A stretch of 64,000 bases of DNA from Treponema sp. UBA4873. Lineage in GTDB: Bacteria > Spirochaetota > Spirochaetia > Treponematales > Treponemataceae. The stretch lies in NCBI GenBank assembly GCA_002399405.1, contig DHDP01000013.1:171329-235328 (forward strand). The letters are read 5' to 3'. A program made the translations under genes and the position numbers. The notes under the pieces were generated by a model that worked only from the letters and a program-made list of their open reading frames with translations, ran no database searches and was not told the origin of the DNA. Of the stretch, positions 1 through 8,059 are shown in pieces (within the stretch, counting starts at the first letter, position 1; every line of letters starts with the position of its first letter).

Positions 1-2
1 AA

Positions 3-2006
3 AAGATTCTTCAGGCCCACATTGTTCCGGAAGCATGTGCGGACACAAAATTCATCCCCGGTACGCCTATTGAGCGCGGTGCCGATATTGCGGTCCGCAT
101 CGACCAGACGCTCACGCAGGACGCGACCGGTACGATGACGTACCTCCAGTTCGAAACGATCGGTATTCCGCGCGTAAAGACGGAAGTTTCCGTTTCGTAC
201 GTCGACCACAACACACTCCAGACCGACTACAAGAACATGGACGACCACCGCTACCTTCAGAGTGCGGCGGCAAAATTCGGCCTCTATTTCTCCCGTCCGG
301 GAAACGGCATCTGCCATCAGGTGCATCTCGAGCACTTCGGAAAACCGGGAAAAACGCTGCTCGGTTCCGACAGCCACACACCGACGGGCGGCGGCATCGG
401 CATGATTGCGATAGGCGCCGGCGGACTCGACGTTGCCGTCGCGATGGGCGGCGGTGCGTTTCATCTCGCCATGCCGAAAGTGTTCGGCGTACAGCTCACG
501 GGAAAACTCCGCAGGGGCGTAAGCGCAAAGGACATCATCCTTGAAGTACTCCGCCGCGAAACGGTAAAAGGCGGCGTCGGTGCGGTATACGAATATTTCG
601 GTCCCGGTGTGGATTCCCTCACTGTTCCGCAGCGCGCAACAATCACGAACATGGGAGCCGAGCTCGGCGCAACATGCTCGATATTCCCGTCCGACAGGAA
701 GACGAAGACGTTTCTCGCTTCAATGGGCAGGGCAAAGGACTGGACAAAACAGGAAGCTGATCTCGGCGCAGAGTACGACAAGATAATTCAGATTGATTTG
801 AACAAGCTCGGACCTCTGGCCGCGCAGCCGCATTCTCCCGATGCAGTAACGACGGTAAAGAAACTTTCGGGAACAAAGGTAACGCAGGTTGTCATAGGTT
901 CCTGTACGAACAGCTCTCTCGACGACCTTGAAACGGTCGCGGCAATCGTCAAGGGGAAACACATCGCGCCGGGCGTCGAAGCGGGAATCACGCCGGGCAG
1001 CCGCGCGACGCTTCTCATGGCGGACAAGGCGGGCATTCTCGGCACGCTCATCGAAGCGGGATTCCGCATTCTTGAAAGCGCATGCGGTCCGTGCATCGGC
1101 ATGGGATTCGCACCGAACAGCAGCGGAGTATCGCTGCGTACGTTCAACCGCAATTTCAAAGGCCGGAGCGGCACTGCGGATGCAAACGTCTATCTTGTCT
1201 CCCCTGAAACGGCTGCCGCGTCGGCAGTGACGGGAACCTTCACCGAAGCGGAAAAAATCACGTATACGGACCACGCGTATGTGCGCGGCGTACGCGTGAG
1301 CATGCTCGACGGAAAAGACAAGCGCCTTGCCCCGGCTGCAATCAGAAAAGCAGGAAAAGACGAAGGTATGATTGTTCCGCCGCTGACTCCGGCGGCTGCA
1401 GCGAAAGTCGAAATAGTGCGCGGCCCGAATATTAAGCCGTGCCCGCCCTGCCCTCCGTGCGCAGCTTCGCTCAAACTGCCGGTGCTGCTTAAAACGGGCG
1501 ACAACGTATCAACCGACGACATCATGCCTGCAGGGACAAAGGTGCTCCCGTTCCGCTCGAACATCCCCGAAATCAGCAAGTTCACGTTCTCACGTCTGGA
1601 CGAAACGTTCTACAGCAGAGCCGAAGCGACAAAATTCAGCGGATGTTTCGTCGTCGGAGGCGAAAACTACGGACAGGGCTCATCTCGGGAGCACGCGGCT
1701 CTCGGACCGATGTACCTCGGAGTGCGCGCCGTCATTACGAAGAGCTTCGCGCGCATCCATAAGGCGAATCTCGTAAACTACGGAATTATACCGGTTACAT
1801 TTGTAAATCCTGCCGATTATGATATACTGAATCAGGGAGATACGCTTGAAATCACCAACATTGCGGAAGCGCTCAAAACCGGCAGCGAGTTCACCATTGT
1901 TGTAAACGGAAAAACGATAAGAGGTGTAAACGATTTAAGCAGGCGGAGCCGCGCGATTCTTATCTCAGGCGGACTTGCGTCGTACACACGCAAAGGCGGT
2001 AACTGA
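3..2006 (+). CDS. Aconitate hydratase, Aquifex-type (5' partial)
   Basis: The reading frame is open from the first bases, so the true start lies just left of the window; the first in-frame ATG (135) is internal because the upstream residues KILQAH...TLTQDATGT are family-conserved. About 667 residues are visible. The product interconverts citrate and isocitrate using a [4Fe-4S] cluster. Cluster cysteines lie in GSCTNSS (near 895-915) and the paired CGPC (near 1084). The swivel-domain motif GENYGQGSSREH is near 1660-1695. The length fits the single-chain bacterial Aquifex-type enzyme rather than the longer AcnA. Alternatives are homoaconitase or isopropylmalate isomerase, but those are usually split into two subunits. 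The ComFB-like gene follows 20 bases after the stop and is probably co-transcribed. Confidence 0.92.
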   Translation, partial: KILQAHIVPEACADTKFIPGTPIERGADIAVRIDQTLTQDATGTMTYLQFETIGIPRVKTEVSVSYVDHNTLQTDYKNMDDHRYLQSAAAKFGLYFSRPGNGICHQVHLEHFGKPGKTLLGSDSHTPTGGGIGMIAIGAGGLDVAVAMGGGAFHLAMPKVFGVQLTGKLRRGVSAKDIILEVLRRETVKGGVGAVYEYFGPGVDSLTVPQRATITNMGAELGATCSIFPSDRKTKTFLASMGRAKDWTKQEADLGAEYDKIIQIDLNKLGPLAAQPHSPDAVTTVKKLSGTKVTQVVIGSCTNSSLDDLETVAAIVKGKHIAPGVEAGITPGSRATLLMADKAGILGTLIEAGFRILESACGPCIGMGFAPNSSGVSLRTFNRNFKGRSGTADANVYLVSPETAAASAVTGTFTEAEKITYTDHAYVRGVRVSMLDGKDKRLAPAAIRKAGKDEGMIVPPLTPAAAAKVEIVRGPNIKPCPPCPPCAASLKLPVLLKTGDNVSTDDIMPAGTKVLPFRSNIPEISKFTFSRLDETFYSRAEATKFSGCFVVGGENYGQGSSREHAALGPMYLGVRAVITKSFARIHKANLVNYGIIPVTFVNPADYDILNQGDTLEITNIAEALKTGSEFTIVVNGKTIRGVNDLSRRSRAILISGGLASYTRKGGN

Positions 2007-2026
2007 TATTTTATAGGAGAGATTTT

Positions 2027-2743
2027 ATGAACGTCCATAACATAATGGAAGAATACGTCAAATCACGCGTCGACCTCATGTTCGACCAGCTGAATGAAAA
2101 CAAACCAGTCTGGTTTACGTGCAGCTGCGAGGACTGCCGGCTGGACGCCGTGAATTACGTACTTAACCGCACGACGCCGCGGTACGTAGTTTCCGGCCGC
2201 GGCGTCGTGCACAATTCCGAAGTGTTGGACAACCCTCAGATGCGTGCGGACGTCGATGCGCTTGCAATCGAGGGGATACGCCTTATCAACGCTGTTCAGC
2301 GCCCCTACCATAAAAACATCAAACAGGCAGGAAAGAACGACATTCAGCAACCGTCATTCAACTTTCCGGTATTCATCGGCACGGTTTTCGACGGAACGAG
2401 TTTTGAACCGCTGTCCGACGCGGCAATCACGCTCAAATACGGAGACATGATTGTGGACATGATAGACAAGACATGGCCGAATCCGTGCCGCACGTACAAA
2501 GCTACAAAGGGCACGTATTCCTTCTGGGCTAAACCGTTCAGGGCGGATAAATCCGGAATAAGCAGGCAATTCAACTTTACGGTAGAAGTTGCGGTGAAAG
2601 AGTATTCGCCCGTCAGCTATGCGTTCGACATTCCCGTCGTAAGCGATTCCGACAGTAAAACGGAAATGAATACGTCGTATTCGGTCAAGATTCAGGATTT
2701 ATTTCTGTTCCGCAGCGATGTGAGCAATCCGATGGAAGACTGA
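2027..2743 (+). CDS. ComFB-domain protein with C-terminal beta-rich extension
   Basis: The 238-residue product starts at an ATG preceded by AGGAGAG. The first about 95 residues match the late-competence ComFB family: short helices, a CSCEDCRLDAVNYVLN segment with the family Cys-x2-Cys pair, and a PRYVVSGRG strand. Residues about 110-238 form a separate beta-rich region (VFIGTVFDGTSFEPLSDAAITLKYG) that resembles a carboxypeptidase-regulatory or Ig-like fold; this part is unassigned. ComFB proteins are small, and some bind cyclic dinucleotides or act in motility signalling, so a signalling role is possible but only inferred. It follows the aconitase gene closely and is followed by tRNA-Val. Confidence 0.75.
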   Translation: MNVHNIMEEYVKSRVDLMFDQLNENKPVWFTCSCEDCRLDAVNYVLNRTTPRYVVSGRGVVHNSEVLDNPQMRADVDALAIEGIRLINAVQRPYHKNIKQAGKNDIQQPSFNFPVFIGTVFDGTSFEPLSDAAITLKYGDMIVDMIDKTWPNPCRTYKATKGTYSFWAKPFRADKSGISRQFNFTVEVAVKEYSPVSYAFDIPVVSDSDSKTEMNTSYSVKIQDLFLFRSDVSNPMED

Positions 2744-2818
2744 TTTTAGGAATGTACCGCATTTCTGAATGAGCTTATTGACACACAGCTTTTTATTCTA
2801 TATAGTAGAACAACATCC

Positions 2819-2892
2819 GGACGATTAGCTCAGTCGGTTAGAGCACTTGGTTTACACCCAAGGTGTCGGGGGTTCGAATCCCTCACCGTCCA
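2819..2892 (+). tRNA. tRNA-Val (anticodon TAC)
   Basis: A complete cloverleaf is visible: acceptor GGACGAT/ACCGTCC with one A-C mismatch at pair 6, D arm GCTC/GAGC, anticodon stem CTTGG/CCAAG with loop TTTACAC (anticodon TAC), T arm GGGGG/CCCTC with loop TTCGAAT, and discriminator A. The 3' CCA is not encoded. It stands alone between ComFB and the enolase-family operon. Confidence 0.95.
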
Positions 2893-3051
2893 TTTTACAT
2901 CCTTACTTCAAAAGAACAATCAAAACAACAAGAAAATACTCACCACATCTGACAGAAATTCTTTCTTCTGCTGATTATTCGCCTCCCTCTCTAATGTCGT
3001 GGTACGCTTATTTATGACTGATTTTCTCTCGCAATAAAACAGTATAAAAAT

Positions 3052-3080
3052 TTGACAAATACAAATAACGGAGTTATCAT
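3052..3080 (+). promoter_or_regulatory. Promoter of the enolase-family/permease operon
   Basis: A -35 box TTGACA (3052-3057) and a -10 box TATCAT (3075-3080) are separated by 17 bases, upstream of the gene at 3126. The rest of the 2893-3119 gap shows no gene. Confidence 0.65.
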
Positions 3081-3125
3081 TCTACTTAGCGAACAAGTGA
3101 CTTACTCACACAGTGGAGGTTGTAT

Positions 3126-4325
3126 ATGAAAATAACAAAAATTGATGTATTCCGAGTGGACGATCCTTCAAACACAAATTGGCATCCGGTCCTTTGTCGC
3201 ATATATACTGACAACGGTTTATATGGGGACGGAGAAGCGGCTATCGCGTATGGAATCGGTAGTACGGGAGCTTTTGGAATGGTTCAAGATCTTGCCAAAC
3301 TGGTGATCGGCATGGATCCGCTCGATACTGAAGTTATCTGGCAAAAATTGTACCGGAAAACATTTTGGGGACAGAATGGTGGCAGTATCGTAACCGCAGG
3401 AATAAGCGCCATAGATTTGGCATTATGGGATATAAAGGGAAAATTCTTTAATGTTCCCGTGTATAAGCTTCTTGGTGGAAAACAAAACGACAATTTGCGG
3501 ACATATGCATCCCAACTGCAATTCGGCTGGACAAAAGAAATGGGGGCAATGTTTAAAACCGCAGATTATGTTGCAGCCGCAAAAAGGGCACTCGCAGAAG
3601 GATATACGGCAATAAAAATCGATTTCTTTACCTATCGTCCGGAGGGAGGTGCCTATACGGATAAAGAAAGAACAACTCTGATCAGTCCCGATATCCTGTC
3701 GCAAGTCGTAGGGCGGGTAAAAGCCGTACGTGAGGCTGTCGGTGATAAAATCGATATAATCATCGAAAATCACAGCTTCCTTGATGCACAATCAGCAGTT
3801 CAACTTGCAAACGCGGTTGAACCATACAATATATTTTATTTTGAGGAACCAAATACTCCGGATCCTCAAACAGCGAGATATATCAGTTCTAAAATACGTA
3901 TTCCGATTGCAAACGGCGAGCGAATTTACACACGTTGGCAATACAAACATTATTTCCAGGATAATACACTGCAAATAGCGCAACCAGATTTAGGAACGTG
4001 CGGTGGCATCACTGAAGTAAAAAAAATATGTGATATGGCTTATGCATATGATGTTGCAATACAGATTCATGCATGCGGAAGCCCTATTTGTACCGCAGCA
4101 TCGCTTCAGGTCGAAGCTGCTATTCCTAATTTTATTATACATGAACATCATCAGGCTAATCTTTGTGACTTCAATATAAAACTTTGTAAGTATGATTATC
4201 AACCGATACACGGAAAATTCAAAGTTCCCGACCTACCGGGTCTCGGTAATGAATTATCGGATTATGTGCTCAATGAATCTCCGAAAGTAACGATTGAAGG
4301 CGATAACGCTTTCTGGAGCATGTAG
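3126..4325 (+). CDS. Mandelate racemase/enolase-family sugar-acid dehydratase, copy 1
   Basis: The 399-residue protein starts at the ATG at 3126, 7 bases after GGAGG; this aligns with the MKITKIDVFR start of its paralogue at 5751. It belongs to the enolase superfamily and is expected to remove water from a sugar acid (galactonate, mannonate or a relative) through Mg-assisted alpha-proton abstraction. Visible family motifs are KIDFF in the barrel, IIENH and FEEPNTP and NGERIYTRW for metal ligands, QPDLGTCGGITE, and QIHACGSP carrying the catalytic His. It is first in an operon with an APC permease and a second paralogue. The substrate cannot be read from sequence. Confidence 0.88.
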   Translation: MKITKIDVFRVDDPSNTNWHPVLCRIYTDNGLYGDGEAAIAYGIGSTGAFGMVQDLAKLVIGMDPLDTEVIWQKLYRKTFWGQNGGSIVTAGISAIDLALWDIKGKFFNVPVYKLLGGKQNDNLRTYASQLQFGWTKEMGAMFKTADYVAAAKRALAEGYTAIKIDFFTYRPEGGAYTDKERTTLISPDILSQVVGRVKAVREAVGDKIDIIIENHSFLDAQSAVQLANAVEPYNIFYFEEPNTPDPQTARYISSKIRIPIANGERIYTRWQYKHYFQDNTLQIAQPDLGTCGGITEVKKICDMAYAYDVAIQIHACGSPICTAASLQVEAAIPNFIIHEHHQANLCDFNIKLCKYDYQPIHGKFKVPDLPGLGNELSDYVLNESPKVTIEGDNAFWSM

Positions 4326-4375
4326 TTTTTCGTTTTATGTTTCTGCTTCGACGGTATCTAAAAGGAGGATACGTT

Positions 4376-5749
4376 ATGAATACAACTAACAAAACAGCAT
4401 CCGAGAATGGCATTCTGGGATTCACTGAACTGTGGGCACTTGGAGTCGGTCAAGTAATCGGCGCAGGAGTTATTACACTCATCGGACCGGCAATCGGTCT
4501 AACGGGATATTCAGTCTGGCTTGCTTATTTTGTTGCGGTACTGCTCGGCGCTGCAACGAATTTACCGCTTATTATTTTTTCTTCGGTCACCAAATATTCC
4601 GGCGGTGACTACTCGATAATTACCATGCTTGGAGGTGAAAAAATAGGCGGCATGTTCATCGTCGGATTCATTCTCCAAATGCTTGCGATGTCGCTGTATG
4701 TAACAGCGATCGGTCTGTATACAGAATCGCTGTTCCCCGCAGTAAACGGAAAAATGGTCGGACTTATATTACTTGTTCTCTTTTACATAGTAAATATGTT
4801 CGGAGTTGCTAATATGGCAAAATTCCAAAAAGTAATGTCAGCCCTGCTTGTGGTGGTCCTTCTCATGTTTGGAATCGTTGGTTTGATAAAAGGAAATTTC
4901 AGCAGCAGCATAGCGATTGCATCAAAACAATTTTTCAGCAATGGTTTTACCGGCTTCTGGAGCGCAGTTATGCTTCTCGTTTATTCATGCCAAGGCTATA
5001 AACTGACGGTCATGTATGGAGGACAAGCGAAAGAACCGACAAAAAACATGCCCCGCGCATTACTTGCCGTTATTCCTGTTATTCTTGTGATCTACACGTT
5101 AGTCGCTTTTGCGGATGTAAGTGTTCTTCCTCTCGACCAGGTCATTAATAAACCTTTAACACTGGCCGCAAAGGCAATACTCCCGTCAGCACTGTTCATT
5201 ATATTTATCATCGGCGGACCGATCATGGCATTACTGACAACGCTGAATTCAACGTATGGAGCAATGGTTGGTCCTTTTGAAAAAGCTGCAAAAGACGGCT
5301 GGTTCCCTGCAGGACTTGCAAAAAAGAATAAATATGGTGCCGCGGTAGTTATTCTGACTATAGAACTTATTATCGGAGTAATTCCGGTATTACTGAATTT
5401 TTCGGTCGCAACAATTGTAAATAATATAATGCTGATTACTTCTGTGTATCAATTTCTATTATATTATTCTCTGCTTCAGGTACCCAAAAAAATGCCCAGT
5501 AAATGGAGCCATGCAACAATGCACTGCAATAATGCAGTCTATTATGGTATAATAATATTAGCTGCTTTTTTCCAAATTCTTATTTTATACAAATCAATAA
5601 AAAACCTGACGCCGGCAGTGGCAATAACCAATATAGCAGTCTTGCTTATCTGCTTTATTTATGCGGTTGTTCGTCATAATCTTGGGAAGACACATATTGA
5701 TACAGAAGGCATGCTTGAATTAACTGACACAAACTATAAGGAGGTGTAA
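4376..5749 (+). CDS. APC-family amino-acid/organic-acid permease
   Basis: The 457-residue membrane protein starts at the ATG at 4376, seven bases after AAAGGAGG; an earlier in-frame ATG at 4337 lacks a ribosome site. About twelve hydrophobic segments are visible. The first carries the APC-superfamily pattern GVGQVIGAGVITLIGPAIG typical of TM1. It probably imports an amino acid or related organic acid across the inner membrane. Its place between two enolase-superfamily dehydratases suggests it brings in their substrate, which would be unusual for an amino-acid permease and may mean an amino-sugar acid or dipeptide; in some operons this superfamily also includes dipeptide epimerases. Downstream spacing is two bases. 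Confidence 0.85.
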   Translation: MNTTNKTASENGILGFTELWALGVGQVIGAGVITLIGPAIGLTGYSVWLAYFVAVLLGAATNLPLIIFSSVTKYSGGDYSIITMLGGEKIGGMFIVGFILQMLAMSLYVTAIGLYTESLFPAVNGKMVGLILLVLFYIVNMFGVANMAKFQKVMSALLVVVLLMFGIVGLIKGNFSSSIAIASKQFFSNGFTGFWSAVMLLVYSCQGYKLTVMYGGQAKEPTKNMPRALLAVIPVILVIYTLVAFADVSVLPLDQVINKPLTLAAKAILPSALFIIFIIGGPIMALLTTLNSTYGAMVGPFEKAAKDGWFPAGLAKKNKYGAAVVILTIELIIGVIPVLLNFSVATIVNNIMLITSVYQFLLYYSLLQVPKKMPSKWSHATMHCNNAVYYGIIILAAFFQILILYKSIKNLTPAVAITNIAVLLICFIYAVVRHNLGKTHIDTEGMLELTDTNYKEV

Positions 5750-5750
5750 A

Positions 5751-6941
5751 ATGAAAATTACAAAGATCGATGTATTCCGGCTCAGTACTGCAAGTTCAAA
5801 AATGAATAGTCCTATCGGATGCAGAATTTATACGGATTCTGGAATCTATGGCGACGGTGAAGCGGGTATGGCCTACGGGGTCGGAGGTACCGCTGCGTTC
5901 GGTATGGTATGTGACTTAGCAGAAATTATTATCGGGATGGATCCTTTTCGAACTGAAGCTATTTGGGAAAAAATGTACAAAACGACGTTTTGGGGACAAA
6001 ACGGCGGGCCTGTCGTTTTTTCAGGTATTGCAGCAATTGATGTAGCACTTTGGGATATCAAAGGGAAGTATTTTAATGTTCCATGCTACGTTTTACTCGG
6101 TGGAAAAATGAGGGATACCCTGAGAACATATGCGTCTCAACTGCAGTTCGGATGGGGACAGACAGGAAAAACACCGCATCTGTGGGCGGTAACTCCTCAA
6201 GATTATGCAAGAAACGCACGGCTCGCAGTGGATGAAGGATTCGATGCCGTAAAAATCGATTTTTTTGACCGGGATGAAAAAGGACAGAAATTAACAACTC
6301 TTGAACAAACAGGACTACTTTCCCCCCGCATGCTCAATATGGTCGAATCAAGAATAAAGGCGGTCCGAGACGAAATCGGATATGATGTTGATATCATTAT
6401 GGAAAACCATTCCTATCCCGATGCATTAAGTGCGGTACAGTTGGGTAAAATTGCCGAAAAATATAAAATTTGGGCATTCGAGGAACCGAATACTCCGGGA
6501 ATTAAGACAGCCGAATATATTACCAAAAACCTTTCCGTCCCAATTGCAAACGGAGAACGACTATTCAGCAGGTGGCAATACGCCCCTCTGTTTGAAAAGA
6601 ATCTGGTACAGCTGATACAGCCGGATATCGGTAATTGTGGCGGAATTACAGAAGTAAAAAAAATATGCGATATGGCATATACGTATGATGTCGCAGTACA
6701 GATACATGTTGCCGGCAGTCCGCTTGCAACAAACGCAGCGCTCCAAATCGAATGCGTTATACCAAATTTTGTCATTCATGAACATCATACCTGCAATCGC
6801 ATGGATACCTGTCTCGGTCTGACAAAATATAATCTTCAACCGGAGCAGGGATTTTTCACCGTTCCTGACTTGCCCGGTCTGGGGAACGAATTCCTTAATG
6901 AAGCGATCGAAAAAGCGTATTTGCGGAAAATAATCGAATAG
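5751..6941 (+). CDS. Mandelate racemase/enolase-family sugar-acid dehydratase, copy 2
   Basis: The 396-residue paralogue of the gene at 3126 starts two bases after the permease stop with a strong AAGGAGG site. It keeps the same catalytic set: KIDFFDRD, IIMENHSY, FEEPNTPG, NGERLFSRW, QPDIGNCGGITE and QIHVAGSPLAT. The two copies share most of their length (MKITKIDVFR...YGDGEA...FWGQNGG) but differ around residues 145-190, where copy 2 carries a longer HLWAVTPQDY stretch. That difference may reflect different substrates or a hetero-oligomer. A rho-independent terminator follows at 6953. Dehydratase versus epimerase activity is not decided by sequence. Confidence 0.88.
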   Translation: MKITKIDVFRLSTASSKMNSPIGCRIYTDSGIYGDGEAGMAYGVGGTAAFGMVCDLAEIIIGMDPFRTEAIWEKMYKTTFWGQNGGPVVFSGIAAIDVALWDIKGKYFNVPCYVLLGGKMRDTLRTYASQLQFGWGQTGKTPHLWAVTPQDYARNARLAVDEGFDAVKIDFFDRDEKGQKLTTLEQTGLLSPRMLNMVESRIKAVRDEIGYDVDIIMENHSYPDALSAVQLGKIAEKYKIWAFEEPNTPGIKTAEYITKNLSVPIANGERLFSRWQYAPLFEKNLVQLIQPDIGNCGGITEVKKICDMAYTYDVAVQIHVAGSPLATNAALQIECVIPNFVIHEHHTCNRMDTCLGLTKYNLQPEQGFFTVPDLPGLGNEFLNEAIEKAYLRKIIE

Positions 6942-6952
6942 GCGCGGCACGT

Positions 6953-6993
6953 AAACGGCTCTTTGCCATTCCGAAACAAAGGGCCGTTTTTTT
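6953..6993 (+). terminator. Rho-independent terminator of the enolase-family operon
   Basis: The stem AAACGGCTCTTTG/CAAAGGGCCGTTT with an 11-base loop is followed by a T run. It lies between the convergent enolase-family and GntR genes. Confidence 0.85.
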
Positions 6994-7732
6994 ATGTATC
7001 TGCGGATTCAGCCGACGGCTTAGTATCAAGAATTTGAATATAGATTTTTTTGCACGTCTCTTTGTCATGCGCCGCAATTGCCTTATAAAGCAATACATGC
7101 AAGTCGCCATCAGGTTCAAAATACAAATGCTGTTTCGACATAGCATCACGCTTTGTGAGCAGATTTTTTACATGTGTCCGTATCAGCATCCATGTCAGTT
7201 TGTATATATCCCGATAAAGATTATTGTGACTCATGATGCAAATCTGATAATGAAAATCCATATCGGCTTCGACAAGATCTTCAAGTCCCTCGCCTGTCGT
7301 AATATATGAATCCCGAAGCTGCAGATACTTCTCCATTTTACTTTTCAACACCGTAAGTTCTTCATTACCCGGATTTTCACATGCAAGAGTAGCGCATTCT
7401 ATTTCAATCAGTCGCCGAAGAGCCCAAGTTTCATCAATTTTCTGCTTAGTCAGATAAATATCGGAAACAGCTTCCATATAGTTTGAAAACGAAAAACTTC
7501 TTACAAAAGATCCTTCTCCTATCTGCGTTTCAATAATACCTATAGAACTGAGTTTTTGTAACGCTAATCGGACGGTAAGACGATTTACGCCGTACATTTT
7601 CGCCAAATCGGCTTCTGCAGGCAATTTGCAGCCCACTTTCCACTCTCCGTTCATGATCGCATTTTTTATTTCATGAACGACCTGATCAACCATTGAAATA
7701 CGCTTTATCGGAATAATATCTTTTTTACTCAT
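6992..7732 (-). CDS. GntR-family (FadR subfamily) transcriptional regulator
   Basis: The 246-residue protein has an N-terminal winged helix-turn-helix (VVHEIKNAIMNGEWKVGCKLPAEADLAKMYGVNRLTVR in pieces, residues about 15-60) and an all-helical FCD ligand-binding domain, with the metal-binding acid/His pattern seen as DMDFHYQI. FadR-subfamily members sense small carboxylates. Being convergent with the sugar-acid operon, it most likely controls that operon. The start at 7732 gives a normal family N terminus; an in-frame ATG at 7804 would add 24 residues, and neither start has a strong ribosome site. Confidence 0.85.
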   Translation of the reverse strand: MSKKDIIPIKRISMVDQVVHEIKNAIMNGEWKVGCKLPAEADLAKMYGVNRLTVRLALQKLSSIGIIETQIGEGSFVRSFSFSNYMEAVSDIYLTKQKIDETWALRRLIEIECATLACENPGNEELTVLKSKMEKYLQLRDSYITTGEGLEDLVEADMDFHYQICIMSHNNLYRDIYKLTWMLIRTHVKNLLTKRDAMSKQHLYFEPDGDLHVLLYKAIAAHDKETCKKIYIQILDTKPSAESADT

Positions 7733-7913
7733 ATCATTAACCTGTTCACTGTTATCAAAAATGTATTGAATTCCAACGACGATTTCCCCATGTTGTTTCA
7801 TCATGCAATAATTCTTATCTTATAGAAGGAAATCGTACTACTTATTATAGCATAGTATTAAAACAACATCTATCAAAAACCGGATTTGACCAGCACATTT
7901 ATGGCCGGAGCAC

Positions 7914-7949
7914 GATAAATCGGCATGTACACGGTCATGCCGATTTATC
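7914..7949. terminator. Strong hairpin downstream of the chemoreceptor gene
   Basis: A perfect 14-bp stem (GATAAATCGGCATG/CATGCCGATTTATC) with an 8-base loop lies in the 250-base gap between GntR and the chemoreceptor. There is no clear T run, so it may stabilise a 3' end rather than terminate. Confidence 0.5.
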
Positions 7950-8059
7950 ATATAAGCAGATATCGGAGCTGAATACTTTTATTTCGTGCCTGCATAATCT
8001 TCAAAAGTGCCGCCGGGTAATTTTCCGGTTCTTTTGGGAGAAAATTATTTTTTATACTA

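Noticed and set aside
7801..7870. Promoter of the GntR gene
   Set aside because: A TATAAT box is present in transcript sense, but no convincing -35 at 16-18 bases was found, so it was not listed.
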